A DNA stretch of 64,000 nucleotides from NCBI RefSeq assembly GCF_002967715.1, contig NZ_PUIA01000085.1, forward strand, positions 1-64,000. The letters run 5' to 3'. This stretch comes from Blastopirellula marina (GTDB lineage: Bacteria > Planctomycetota > Planctomycetia > Pirellulales > Pirellulaceae). The position numbers and the translations under genes were made by a program. This document shows, piece after piece, positions 1 to 8,797 of the stretch. Numbering within the stretch: position 1 is the stretch's first letter; every line of letters begins with the position of its first letter. The notes below the pieces were generated by a model. It saw nothing but the letters and a program-made list of their open reading frames with translations, was not told the origin of the DNA and made no database searches.

Positions 1-38
1 CGTGGGCCACACCAACTCATTTCAGAGGAAGTACCACC

Positions 39-728
39 ATGTCCCACCCCCACGAAACCCCGGAGAGCGAACGCTACCCCACGCCGTACGCCGACCACAT
101 TCGAAAGATCGGCGAAGATCTGCTCGAAGAAATCCGCCAGGCCGATCTTGAGATCGAGCGACTGGAAGCGGAGATCGCCGCGCTGCAGAAAGCGCAAGAG
201 ACGAAAGAGCGAACGCCGCCACCACTTGATTCCCTCGACCAAGAGATGCACGAGGCCATCCAACAACGACCGAGCGTTCCTCGCTTCCGCGTCGATGCGC
301 ACGGTAACTTTACGCGGCGCGAGGAATCGTTCAACAACCTTCGTCCGAAAACGATCGATGTCGACGCGATCCTTACCAGATCACTACCCACGCAAGAGTC
401 GCCACCCAACAAGAAAACCCCTCACCCTAACCCTCTCCCCGCAGGGGCGAGGGGACCGGAACGCGGGCACACGGCTGACTGCCGGCGGGTATCAAGGTCC
501 AAACAACACCAGATACCCCAACCCTCACCGCATCCAACACCACCCCGGGGGCCACGCTCAAGTCTGCCTGGGCGTGCTAAGCAGCGGCAAGCAGTACCAC
601 CGCCAGATCCTGCGGCGAAGCTTCGTGCTCGTGCGGGTTTACGACGTCCTGCGCACCAGCCTTTCCCTCTTACCCGGTTGCCCATTGCGGCAGAAACGGC
701 CACACTTAACCGAATTGATTTCCTTTGA
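39..728 (+). CDS. Hypothetical protein whose C-terminal half runs through a REP-like repeat
   Basis: Start ATG at 39 follows a strong ribosome site (AGAGGAAG, 7-8 nt upstream). The first ~125 residues look like a real soluble protein: a charged helix around residues 20-55 (QADLEIERLEAEIAAL), likely coiled coil, then an acidic/basic segment. From about residue 128 the frame reads through the interspersed repeat at 418-456, giving the tell-tale translation PHPNPLPAGARG, and the rest is low-complexity Pro/Arg-rich sequence unlike a folded domain. The native C-terminus was probably lost or replaced by repeat insertion. No family recognised. hisI starts 30 nt downstream on the same strand. Confidence 0.45.
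   Translation: MSHPHETPESERYPTPYADHIRKIGEDLLEEIRQADLEIERLEAEIAALQKAQETKERTPPPLDSLDQEMHEAIQQRPSVPRFRVDAHGNFTRREESFNNLRPKTIDVDAILTRSLPTQESPPNKKTPHPNPLPAGARGPERGHTADCRRVSRSKQHQIPQPSPHPTPPRGPRSSLPGRAKQRQAVPPPDPAAKLRARAGLRRPAHQPFPLTRLPIAAETATLNRIDFL
418..456 (+). repeat. REP-like interspersed palindromic repeat, copy 1
   Basis: Begins CCCCTCACCCTAACCCTCTC and ends in the small hairpin CCCCGCAGGGGCGAGGGGA. Six similar sequences occur in the window (1221-1260, 1764-1800, 21498-21535, 21621-21661, 22765-22802, 22841-22881). This copy lies inside the reading frame of the first gene; the others lie between genes. Confidence 0.85.
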
Positions 729-758
729 CCTGGCCAACTGAATTACGAGTAACCTGCG

Positions 759-1148
759 ATGTCGATCTCCCTCCCCCGCGAGCCTGACTTTGAAAAGGCC
801 GGCGGTCTGGTGCCTGCGATTGCGCAAGATGCCGACAATGGCGAGGTGCTGATGATGGCCTGGATGAACCGCGAGGCCTTTCAAGAGACCCTGGCCACCG
901 GCCGGGCTGTCTACTTCAGTCGCAGCCGCAACAAGCTGTGGCGCAAAGGGGAAGAGAGTGGCCACCAGCAGCAGGTTCGCCAGGTGCTGATCGACTGCGA
1001 TGCCGATACGGTTCTGCTGAAAGTGGAACAAAAAGGAGCGGCCTGCCACGAAGGGTATCGAACTTGCTTCTTTCGTGAAGTAGGCCCCACCGAAACCAAG
1101 ATCGTCGAAACGCGCCTGGTCAACCCAGACGACGTTTATAAGAAATAG
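759..1148 (+). CDS. hisI: Phosphoribosyl-AMP cyclohydrolase
   Basis: 129 aa, the length of a monofunctional HisI (no fused HisE domain). It would open the purine ring of phosphoribosyl-AMP, the third step of histidine synthesis, in the cytoplasm. Family marks: [12 protein letters not shown] near the N-terminus, [16 protein letters not shown] (residues ~50-65), the metal-binding DCDADT (~80-85) and the cysteine segment [10 protein letters not shown] (~95-104) that supplies zinc ligands. No other histidine genes are nearby. The ribosome site is weak. A REP-like repeat follows at 1221. Confidence 0.93.
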   Translation: MSISLPREPDFEKAGGLVPAIAQDADNGEVLMMAWMNREAFQETLATGRAVYFSRSRNKLWRKGEESGHQQQVRQVLIDCDADTVLLKVEQKGAACHEGYRTCFFREVGPTETKIVETRLVNPDDVYKK

Positions 1149-1220
1149 CCCACAACGTATTTCCCTCTCTTCCCAAGGAAGAGGACCATGGAAAGGGTTG
1201 GTGATGCGTGTACCTGCTTC

Positions 1221-1260
1221 GCCCCCTCACCCTAACCCTCTCCCCGCAGGGGCGAGGGGA
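1221..1260 (+). repeat. REP-like interspersed palindromic repeat, copy 2
   Basis: GCCCCCTCACCCTAACCCTC followed by TCCCCGCAGGGGCGAGGGGA, nearly identical to copy 1. It sits between hisI and the RidA-family gene, about 33 nt before the latter's start. Confidence 0.85.
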
Positions 1261-1292
1261 CTATAGAAGAACACTTAACCGAAAGAATCATC

Positions 1293-1757
1293 ATGAGCTT
1301 CGATGCCAACCTGGATGCTTTGAACGTGGAACTTCCGCCGGCCCCTAAGGCAATGGGTTTGTACAAGCCAGCGGTCACGGTCGGCAACCTGGTTTACCTC
1401 TCGGGACATGGCCCTTTGAGCCCCGACGGTTCGCTTCAGCTCGGCAAAGTGGGCGTCGATGTCGATCAGGACACGGCCAACGCCGCCGCTCGTCAAACCG
1501 GGCTGGCCATGCTCGCCACGTTGAAGGCGCACCTGGGCAGCCTCGACAAGATCAAGCGTCTGGTGAAGACCTTCGGCATGGTCAACTGCGAAGATACATT
1601 CACGCAGCAGCCGGCGGTGATCAACGGTTTCAGCGAACTGATGAAGCAGGTCTTCGGCGAAGATTGCGGCATCGCCGCACGTAGCGCCATCGGCGTGAAT
1701 GCCCTGCCAGCTGGTATGACCGTGGAAATCGAAGCGATCTTCGAATTGAACGACTAA
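1293..1757 (+). CDS. RidA family (YjgF/YER057c/UK114) protein
   Basis: 154 aa. RidA proteins hydrolyse reactive enamine/imine intermediates released by PLP enzymes, or act in related deaminations. The fold is visible in VGNLVYLSGHGPLSPDG (~residues 30-46), the alternating helices ALAMLATLKAHLGSLDKI, and the conserved C-terminal segment ARSAIGVNALPAGMTVEIEAIF, whose arginine (ARS) is the substrate-carboxylate binding position in the family. At ~150 aa it is longer than the ~128 aa archetype and resembles the subgroup with an N-terminal extension. It may be cotranscribed with hisI, though a repeat separates them. A perfect 17-bp hairpin follows the stop codon. Confidence 0.85.
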   Translation: MSFDANLDALNVELPPAPKAMGLYKPAVTVGNLVYLSGHGPLSPDGSLQLGKVGVDVDQDTANAAARQTGLAMLATLKAHLGSLDKIKRLVKTFGMVNCEDTFTQQPAVINGFSELMKQVFGEDCGIAARSAIGVNALPAGMTVEIEAIFELND

Positions 1758-1763
1758 CACAAC

Positions 1764-1800
1764 TCCTGTCCCCTCTCCCTGCGAGGGAGAGGGGACAGGA
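1764..1800. repeat. Perfect 17-bp inverted repeat, REP-like copy 3
   Basis: Arm TCCTGTCCCCTCTCCCT (1764-1780), loop GCG, arm AGGGAGAGGGGACAGGA (1784-1800). The CCCTCTCCC core is shared with the REP-like family. There is no T-run after it, so it is not a typical intrinsic terminator, though it may stop 3' exonucleases or reduce read-through between the RidA gene and prfB. Confidence 0.8.
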
Positions 1801-1847
1801 AGACTTCGCTCCCACAAGAACACCCCCACACCTTTCTCGGATCCACC

Positions 1848-2958
1848 ATGGAACGCGAGTTTTACGATCGAGCAGAGAGCATTCGTCAGCGACTCCTTCA
1901 GTTAAAGGACTCTCTTTGACTACGCTGCCAAGCAGCAGCAACTGCAGGAAATTGAAGAGCGGATGTCGGCCTCCGATTTCTGGAACAACCAGGAGAAAGC
2001 CCAGGAAACGGTCGGCCAGATGAAGTCGCTCAAGAGCCTGGTCGAACCGATGGAAGAGTGCCTGTCGGGTATCGAAGACCTGGAAGTCATGCTCGAAATG
2101 GCCGAGGAAGATGCATCCCTGGCCGCGGAAGTTCCCGGCACGATCGAGAAACTGGAAAACGACCTGGAAACGCTCGAGCTCAAAGCGCTGCTCGATGGAC
2201 CGTACGACAATTGCGGCGCGATCGTCACGATCAACGCGCGCGATGGTGGTACCGATGCCAACGACTGGGCAGAAATGATGCTCACGATGTATGGTCGTTG
2301 GGCGGATCAGAACGAGTACGACGTCGAACTGATCGACCGCACCGACAACGAAGAGGCTGGCATCAACAATGCCACCTTCGTCGTTCGCGGGCCCATGGCT
2401 TACGGTTACCTGAAAGGGGAAACCGGCATGCATCGCCTGGTGCGGATCAGCCCGTTCAACTCGGAAGGCAAACGCCAGACAAGCTTCGCAGCGGTCGACG
2501 TTTCGCCTGAGATTCCCGATAGCGAAGAAGTCGATATCGATGAAGACGACGTACGTGTCGACACGTTCCGGGCCAGCGGTGCTGGTGGTCAGCACGTGAA
2601 CAAGACCGACAGCGCTATTCGCTTGACGCATATTCCCACCGGCATTGTCGTGCAGTGCCAACAGGAACGCAGTCAGCATAAGAACCGGGCCCAGGCCTGG
2701 AAGATGCTGCGTTCGCGAATCGCGCGCGTCGAGGAAGAACGTCGCGAAAGCCAACAGGCCGAAAAGTATAAGACCCAAGCCAAGGTCGGTTTCGGCTCGC
2801 AGATTCGCAATTACTTCCTGCACCCCGATCAGCGCGTGAAGGATGCCCGGACCGGCTATTACATGGGCAGCTTCCATAGCGTCATGAACGGCGAAATCCA
2901 AGGCTTCCTCGATGCCTACCTACGCTGGCGAGTCGGGCAGGAATCGCCGCAGAACTAA
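1848..2958 (+). CDS. prfB: Peptide chain release factor 2, with programmed +1 frameshift
   Basis: RF2 releases finished peptides at UGA and UAA codons. The reading frame opens at ATG 1848, meets an in-frame TGA at 1917-1919, and continues in the +1 frame from GAC 1918; the product is then 369 aa, the normal length. Across the junction the protein reads [15 protein letters not shown], which aligns with RF2 proteins (…YLDYDAKKERL in E. coli). The anticodon-mimicking SPF motif is at ~201-203 (RISPFNS) and the catalytic GGQ at ~246-248 ([16 protein letters not shown]). Without the frameshift only a 23-residue peptide would form. A conserved hypothetical gene follows 19 nt downstream and is probably cotranscribed. 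Confidence 0.95.
1905..1920 (+). promoter_or_regulatory. prfB: prfB programmed +1 frameshift site
   Basis: AAGGA (1905-1909) is a Shine-Dalgarno-like stimulator; four bases later comes the slippery CTT TGA C (1914-1920). This is the classical RF2 autoregulatory arrangement: low RF2 lets the ribosome pause at TGA and slip forward on CUU, making more RF2. In E. coli the stimulator is AGGGGG three bases from CUU; here it is AAAGGA four bases away. Confidence 0.93.
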
Positions 2959-2977
2959 CCACCAGGAACATCAACTC

Positions 2978-3571
2978 GTGTCAGAATCGTCCACCGATGC
3001 CGAGGGCTTTTTCGTTGAATCCATTCGCGAAGATGGCGTCGGCCTGTTCATTAATTTCGTGAAGCAGAAAGATCGCTTCGGTCACATCATCGCCTTGGTC
3101 CAGGGGGACGAATGCATCCCGCTGTTCGTTTCCATCGAAGGGGACGACCAGGAGCCGTGGCCGGAGAGTCCTCCGTTTCAAGAGATCCACCTGGAAGAAC
3201 GCAAGGAAGGAACGGTCGCCCTGCTGGTGGGAATGGCGGGCGATAGCCACTGGTCGGCAGCGGTCGAACCGATGGCCGAGCCAGGCGGAATTCATTTCTC
3301 GGTCGCGTGCCGCATGAAGGACTACCCGATGCGGATTTGCAGCCACTACGGCAGTGCGATGGAAGACGAGATCGATCCCAAACTGGAACGGGATGGCCCA
3401 TGGGTTTGGAACATCAACGGCAGCGAAGTGTGTGTGGATGTGATTGCTCAAGAGCAATTCCCCACGCCTGAGCTACCGGCGTCGGCCAATGGTTTCGAGG
3501 TAAACGCTTCGCTCGACGGCGAACCGTTCCCGAAGACGATCCAATGGCGTTATCAGATTTGGGTGCGATAA
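2978..3571 (+). CDS. Conserved hypothetical protein
   Basis: 197 aa from GTG 2978, chosen because AGGA lies 10 nt upstream and the start falls just after prfB; an in-frame ATG at 2912 would overlap prfB by 47 nt and lacks a ribosome site. No signal peptide or membrane segment. The protein is acidic and mostly beta-like (GLFINFVKQKDRFGHIIAL, GIHFSVACRMKDYPM), with no motif I can assign. Position behind prfB suggests cotranscription. It converges with the GGDEF gene, with three bases between the two stop codons. Confidence 0.75.
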   Translation: MSESSTDAEGFFVESIREDGVGLFINFVKQKDRFGHIIALVQGDECIPLFVSIEGDDQEPWPESPPFQEIHLEERKEGTVALLVGMAGDSHWSAAVEPMAEPGGIHFSVACRMKDYPMRICSHYGSAMEDEIDPKLERDGPWVWNINGSEVCVDVIAQEQFPTPELPASANGFEVNASLDGEPFPKTIQWRYQIWVR

Positions 3572-3574
3572 CGT

Positions 3575-5212
3575 TTAGAAATCGGTCGCGCTGAACGTCG
3601 CCCCCAGCGACATGGCTCCACAACTGTTCCCGCAATCTCCGCGAACAGTTTCCAGGAGATCGGTCATCAGGTCCTGCATCTTCGAGACCGTACCAATAAC
3701 CATCGCAGCGTGTTCATCTTCCGAGCGAACTTCCACGTCGTTGGTCAACTGACGCGACGTTTCCGCGAGAAGTTTGGCCGCTAATTCCAGTCGTTTCGAC
3801 GACGAACTCGAAGCGTTGCCGGCCACGCCAGGCAGGCCGCTCTGTTTCCAGGTTGTGTTGGCAAGCCACCGCAAAATGCTTTGCCGACTGAGGATCCCCA
3901 GGGCCTTGCCGTTCTCGGTGATCAAGACGGTACGAATCGAAACACGATTCAGAAATTCCCAGACAACACTCAAAGGAATGTTCGGCGGGTAGCAGATCAG
4001 GTTCTTCCGCATCACTTCGGCGATAGTGATCTCATGAGGATTCGGCCGGCTGGCAACCGACATCAAATCCTTCTCCGAGACAATCCCCACCAGGTTGCCA
4101 TCGTGGTCGACGACCGGTGCGGAAGGGATGCGGTAGTTCAAAAAGAACTGGCTGATATCGATAACACTCGAATCAGGCGTCACCGTGCTGATCACCGGGG
4201 TCATCGCGTCGGAGGAAACCGCTCCGCCGAACACGAAATCGAGATGACCCGATGCGTCGCTCGAGACCGCATTCTGTAGCTTGTTGAACGAGACAACCTG
4301 GTTGCGTCCCTTTTGCTTGGCTTCGATCAGGCATTGATCGGAGGCCTCGACCAGGTTATCCAGATCCTCCATTTCGGCCATTGCCTCGGCAACCCCGAAA
4401 CTGCTGGTCACGTTCACGACAGCCGCATCCAGGATGATTTCGGTCTCGGCAATACGTTTGCGGAGGTTCTCGGCCCAGACGCACGCTTGAGCGGCCGAGG
4501 TCTCGGGCAAGACGGCACAGAACTCTTCGCCACCATATCGGCAAATGATATCCGACTTGCGTACCGAATCGGCGAATACTCGTCCTACTTCGCGTAAGAC
4601 CTGGTCGCCGGCGGCATGACCATGCACGTCGTTGATTCGTTTGAAGTAGTCGATATCGAAGATCACGCACGACAGCGGCAAACGATAGCGACGCGAACGG
4701 CTCCATTCCTTGGCCACCATGTCTTCAAACACACGTCGTGTCGGCAGCCCAGTTAAGAGGTCGTTGTTGGCCAGGTGAGTCAATCGTGTTTCCAAGGCCA
4801 GAATGCGTTGCCCCGATCGCATACGTGCGACCAGTTCGCCGCGATCGATTGGCTTGGCCAGGAAGTCGTCGGCCCCGGCGTTAAGAGCCTGGGTCAGGCT
4901 TTCGCGATTGCCGTGAGAAGTGGCCATCACGATATACATGTAGTGCGAGCTGACCACGTGCCGCACATGACGAATCAGATCGATGCCTGAACCGTCGGGC
5001 AATTCCCAGTCGGTGACCAGGAACTTGAATTCATGCTTTTCTTCTTCCAACACCTCGAGCGCCTGACGGCAGTTCTCGGCCGTAACCACTTCGTACCCTT
5101 CTCGCGTCAGAAACTCGCGAATCAGAGTTCGAATGAGCCTATCGTCGTCAACAACCAAAACCTGGCTGCGAGTCGGTAAGGATTCGGGTTGAATTTTGGT
5201 GCCGGGTGTCAA
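3575..5212 (-). CDS. Response regulator with REC, GGDEF and paired CBS domains
   Basis: 545 aa. REC domain ~17-135: acidic pocket VVDDDR, phospho-acceptor D68 in VTDWELPDG, and the switch lysine in FLAKP. GGDEF domain ~145-305: metal-binding FDIDYFKRIND and an active-site GGEEF at 227-231, so diguanylate cyclase activity is expected. RKSD at 218-221 sits exactly five residues before GGEEF, the inhibitory I-site for c-di-GMP. Two CBS motifs follow (~325-460, e.g. LVGIVSEKDLM, ALGILSRQSIL), then a ~80-residue helical tail. The sensor kinase is not nearby. The start codon is a TTG at 5212 and is uncertain because no ATG precedes the REC domain. Confidence 0.9.
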   Translation of the reverse strand: MTPGTKIQPESLPTRSQVLVVDDDRLIRTLIREFLTREGYEVVTAENCRQALEVLEEEKHEFKFLVTDWELPDGSGIDLIRHVRHVVSSHYMYIVMATSHGNRESLTQALNAGADDFLAKPIDRGELVARMRSGQRILALETRLTHLANNDLLTGLPTRRVFEDMVAKEWSRSRRYRLPLSCVIFDIDYFKRINDVHGHAAGDQVLREVGRVFADSVRKSDIICRYGGEEFCAVLPETSAAQACVWAENLRKRIAETEIILDAAVVNVTSSFGVAEAMAEMEDLDNLVEASDQCLIEAKQKGRNQVVSFNKLQNAVSSDASGHLDFVFGGAVSSDAMTPVISTVTPDSSVIDISQFFLNYRIPSAPVVDHDGNLVGIVSEKDLMSVASRPNPHEITIAEVMRKNLICYPPNIPLSVVWEFLNRVSIRTVLITENGKALGILSRQSILRWLANTTWKQSGLPGVAGNASSSSSKRLELAAKLLAETSRQLTNDVEVRSEDEHAAMVIGTVSKMQDLMTDLLETVRGDCGNSCGAMSLGATFSATDF

Positions 5213-5562
5213 TGTAGTGCTCTTTCACACGCTTACAGCGAAGCCACTGAAATATTCAGGTCAAGCAAAGGTAGATCACATTTAACGGTGTGCGAATGAT
5301 TACATACTACGAAAACAATATTTCTTTCCACGGATCATTTCAGCCCTCCAGGCAGATCCAATTGGCCTGTAACGATTATCCGGAACGTTCCCCTCCTAGG
5401 GCATGTATCACGTATGCGTCCCCACCTTCCGACTAGCATGTCTGACGTGGTTGGTTTGAGTGATTGCATTGAAATCGTTTGGTCGATTCCGTGTTTAGGA
5501 ATCGATGCGCCGCTGCACGGATGGCAATGGGCTGCATCACGAGACACTTCATGGATGGACCG
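5213..5562. other. Intergenic region between divergent GGDEF and lipoprotein genes
   Basis: About 350 bp that should hold both divergent promoters. It is locally AT-rich around 5290-5335 (AATATTTCTTTCCACGG and neighbours). I see no convincing operator, RNA structure or small gene; an open frame upstream of 5563 has no signal-peptide logic and is treated as non-coding. Confidence 0.5.
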
Positions 5563-7533
5563 ATGGACCGACCTCTGCCCTCAACCAGCTGCGTTGGGAT
5601 TGCCCTGAGTCTGACGATCATGCTGATCGTCGGCTGTGGAAGCGATTCGACGGTGGCCAAGCACACTGACGAGAAGTCGCCGGCCAGCGCACCGAACCGT
5701 TTTCATGCGCCGGACGATGTACGCCCGATGGCACAACTAGCGGCTCATCTTGAAATCAGTGAAGCGCACGAGAACATCGTCAACAATCCTTACGCCAACC
5801 CTAAGCGTCTTCCTCCGGTTGCCAAATCGAAACCATCGGACAAGCCAACTTCGCTTGAATCAATTCGCTTTCCGCTAAAGATCGAAAAGTCGGTACAGCC
5901 CGAACAATCGCCCCAGACAGAACCACCAGCAAAGCCGGCCCCTTCCATGCCGCGAAAGCCGGAAGAGCTTCTGCTTGAACCGCCGACGCATATTCATGGC
6001 CCTAAGCCAAACATTGCCCAATCGCAGCCAGCCCCGACGAAGCCTGCGCCGTCAAAGCCCGCGCCGTCGAAGCCTGCTCCCACACCTCCAGCCCCAGCCA
6101 AGCCGGTACCACCCCAACCGGCTCCGGCCAAGTCGATTGCGGCCCAACCGGATCAGATGCGCTCGGTGCTCGAATCGAAGCCGTTGACCGCCCCCAGCCA
6201 GCAGCTCGAACCACTTGCGATCAACCCACCGCAGATCGAAGCGCCGCGCAGCGTGCCCGCTCCGCCAGCCGCACGTCCGACACCACCGGCGGAAATGCCG
6301 CTGGCCAGTAGCCGTCCAGAGCTGCAGCTTCTGCCGGAAGTCGATGACATGGACCTGGAACCCCCAGCGATGCGTCACATTCCACAGGCACCTGCGATGC
6401 CCAACATGCTAGGCAGTTCACAGCCAACGGCAGAGCCCAAGTTGCCAGCACCTAAGCCGGAATCTGCGTCGCAGACGCCGTCCAAGTTCGTAAGTCTCGC
6501 ACCACCGGCACCCCAGCAAGAGATTACGCTGAATCCAGCGAAGCAAAACATAGTGGACGTTGCCGACATGCCGCTCGGGTCGCATACCGCCGCGCCCCGA
6601 TCGGTGGTCATGAATCCGAACTTCGCCCCAACCATGCAGCAGCGTGCCCAGGTCGATCACGCTATGCTGGCCGTTCGCGGGCGCATGGCTTCGCTGGTCG
6701 ATCATGGTTTGATCCTCGCTCAGCGAGGTGCCTATTACTCGGCCCGCGCCGAGTTCATTCAGGCCCTGCGTCTGGCAACGCAAACGCTGGACACCGCCGA
6801 GAAGACGCACCGCCACAGCGAAGCACTCGCCGATGCGATCGCCGCTCTGGATGAAGCAGGCGAATTCATTCCGGCTGGGGCTCAACTGGAAGGGAATGTC
6901 GACTTGAACCTGGTGGTTGATGCCCATCGCACGCCGGTTCTTAAAGGGAAGGACCTGCAATACGAAACGGCCCTCACCGCCGCTCAGGCCTACTTCTCCT
7001 TCGCTCAACAGCGTTTGAACGTCGCTTGCGGTGGTATGCCGGAAACGGCTCGGGCACTGGTTGGACTGGGTCGCATTCAGCAATACCTCAACAACACCAC
7101 CGGCGACAACCGTACGCTGGTCGGGCCGCGCTCGATTGCCTTGTTCCAAACAGCACTCGCCGTCGATGGCTTGAACTACGAAGCTGCCAACGAACTGGGC
7201 GTGCTACTGGCTCGCTACGGTCAACTGGAAGATGCGAAAGCGGCCCTGCTGCAAGGCGTCAAGGCTTCGCCGCGGCCTGAGATCTGGCAGAACCTCGCTT
7301 CGGTGCATCAAACGCTGGGAGAAGTCGAGATGGCTCGACGTGCTTCCCTCGAAGCCGAAGCGGCCCAGCAATTCGCCAACATGAACGCTGGCCTCGATGC
7401 GGTTCGCTGGGTGTCGCCTGAGCAGATGGCTCAACATGGCCGCGGTGACGCCGGGCTGAAGCAGTCGCAAGAGGAAGCAGCGGTCCCACCGGTTGCCCAG
7501 CGTCAACGTTCCACCTCACGATCAACTTGGTAG
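5563..7533 (+). CDS. Proline-rich TPR lipoprotein
   Basis: 656 aa from ATG 5563 (MDRPLPST…). The start was chosen so that the hydrophobic run ALSLTIMLIVGC forms a lipoprotein signal with lipobox IVGC; an ATG at 5551 is also possible. Residues ~115-330 are Pro/Ala/Lys-rich with PAPSKPAP-type repeats, a likely extended periplasmic spacer. The C-terminal ~270 residues are helical and TPR-like (AQRGAYYSARAEFIQAL, YEAANELGVLLARYGQLEDA). No enzyme motif is visible. The Wza-like export gene follows after 21 nt, so an envelope or exopolysaccharide scaffold role is inferred. Confidence 0.8.
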   Translation: MDRPLPSTSCVGIALSLTIMLIVGCGSDSTVAKHTDEKSPASAPNRFHAPDDVRPMAQLAAHLEISEAHENIVNNPYANPKRLPPVAKSKPSDKPTSLESIRFPLKIEKSVQPEQSPQTEPPAKPAPSMPRKPEELLLEPPTHIHGPKPNIAQSQPAPTKPAPSKPAPSKPAPTPPAPAKPVPPQPAPAKSIAAQPDQMRSVLESKPLTAPSQQLEPLAINPPQIEAPRSVPAPPAARPTPPAEMPLASSRPELQLLPEVDDMDLEPPAMRHIPQAPAMPNMLGSSQPTAEPKLPAPKPESASQTPSKFVSLAPPAPQQEITLNPAKQNIVDVADMPLGSHTAAPRSVVMNPNFAPTMQQRAQVDHAMLAVRGRMASLVDHGLILAQRGAYYSARAEFIQALRLATQTLDTAEKTHRHSEALADAIAALDEAGEFIPAGAQLEGNVDLNLVVDAHRTPVLKGKDLQYETALTAAQAYFSFAQQRLNVACGGMPETARALVGLGRIQQYLNNTTGDNRTLVGPRSIALFQTALAVDGLNYEAANELGVLLARYGQLEDAKAALLQGVKASPRPEIWQNLASVHQTLGEVEMARRASLEAEAAQQFANMNAGLDAVRWVSPEQMAQHGRGDAGLKQSQEEAAVPPVAQRQRSTSRSTW

Positions 7534-7554
7534 TCCGGTCAAGGATTCGACCTG

Positions 7555-8685
7555 ATGCGTATTCATAAACTGATTCTCTGCAGCTTGATCGCACTTTGTG
7601 TGACGTCGTCGGCCTGGGCTCAAATGATGGCCCCCAACTGCAGTCCACACGATCGACAAGTGCTGGTCGGTGTCGACTCGACCGATCCAATGTGCGAAGG
7701 AGAACCCCACTGGGATGCTCGTCGACCGATACCCTGGCAGGTCTTCGCCCAAGGAGAATACGTCGGTCCGGCTCGTACGGCTCATGTGCCTGAGTATCGC
7801 CTGCGGGTGGGGGACGATCTCGACTTCGTCTATCGCTTGACCCGTCAGGAAACGACGCGTCCCTACCGATTGGAAGTGGGGGACAAAGTCAGCATCGAAT
7901 CGCTTACCGACCCGAATCTCGATCGCGACCTGGTCATTCAGCCCGATGGAACCATCACCGTCTTGCTGCTGGGTCAGGTTCATGCTGCCCGCCGGACCGT
8001 CGACGAACTGCGATCCGCGCTCGAAGAGAAGTACAAACAGTACTACAAGGTGCCAGCCATCGCCGTGACTCCGCTGCAGGTGAATACCAAGCTAGAAGAC
8101 CTGCGAGCGACGGTCGATGCCCGAGCTGGTACCGGTGGTCAGGGCCGCAGCAGCCGCGTGACCCCGGAAGGAACCGTGCAGCTACCGGCTATCGGCAACG
8201 TGCCTGCCCAAGGGATGACGCTGGATGAACTGAAGCGCGAGATCGACCAACGCTACGCCCAGGAGATCGAAGGGATCGAAGTCACGCCGGTCCTGGTCAA
8301 CCGAGCCCCACGTTACATCTACGTGCTGGGGGAAGTCCCCAACCCAGGCCGCTACGAGCTGACCGGCCCAACGACCGCCATTCAAAGTATCGCCATGGCG
8401 GGCGGGTGGAATGTGGGTGCCAACCTGCGTGAAGTGGTCGTCTTCCGCCGCGCCGAAGACTGGCGTCTGGTAGCGACCAAGCTCGACCTGAAGGGGGCCC
8501 TGTACGGCAAACGCCCTGCCCCTTCGGACGAACTTTGGATCCGCGATGCCGACATCGTGATCGTCCCCAAGAGCCCTGTCCTGTGGGCGGACGAGTTCAT
8601 CGAACTAGTCTTCACACGCGGCATTTACGGAGTGGTGCCATTCCAAGGGGTGAACATCAGCGTCAACCGACTGAGCAACTTCTAG
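7555..8685 (+). CDS. Polysaccharide export protein (Wza-like, SLBB domains)
   Basis: 376 aa with an N-terminal signal sequence (KLILCSLIALCVTSSAWA). A Poly_export domain is clear at ~100-180 (YRLEVGDKVSIES, LVIQPDGTITVLLLGQV), followed by a second copy (VTPEGTVQLPAIGNVPAQG) and SLBB-type segments (YIYVLGEVPNPGRYELTGP; AIQSIAMAGG). Such proteins form or gate outer-membrane polysaccharide export channels. An AAGGA ribosome site lies upstream and the gene is 21 nt behind the TPR lipoprotein, so the two are likely one operon. No glycosyltransferases or tyrosine kinase are adjacent, so the exported polymer is unknown. Confidence 0.9.
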   Translation: MRIHKLILCSLIALCVTSSAWAQMMAPNCSPHDRQVLVGVDSTDPMCEGEPHWDARRPIPWQVFAQGEYVGPARTAHVPEYRLRVGDDLDFVYRLTRQETTRPYRLEVGDKVSIESLTDPNLDRDLVIQPDGTITVLLLGQVHAARRTVDELRSALEEKYKQYYKVPAIAVTPLQVNTKLEDLRATVDARAGTGGQGRSSRVTPEGTVQLPAIGNVPAQGMTLDELKREIDQRYAQEIEGIEVTPVLVNRAPRYIYVLGEVPNPGRYELTGPTTAIQSIAMAGGWNVGANLREVVVFRRAEDWRLVATKLDLKGALYGKRPAPSDELWIRDADIVIVPKSPVLWADEFIELVFTRGIYGVVPFQGVNISVNRLSNF

Positions 8686-8797
8686 TTGGCAGGAAAAACC
8701 TGAAAAATTTACGCTTGGCGAAACTTCTGGCTGTTCACTACAGTTTATGAAGTAGGAATTCGCTCGCCTGGCTTTATTTCTCGGGAGTGCCCACGTC

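Noticed and set aside
1630-2901. Long minus-strand open frame antisense to prfB (423 codons)
   Set aside because: It is the mirror of a clear RF2 gene in GC-rich coding DNA; no ribosome site and no family motif.
2912-2977. Upstream start for the gene after prfB
   Set aside because: It would overlap prfB by 47 nt; GTG 2978 has a ribosome site and avoids the overlap.
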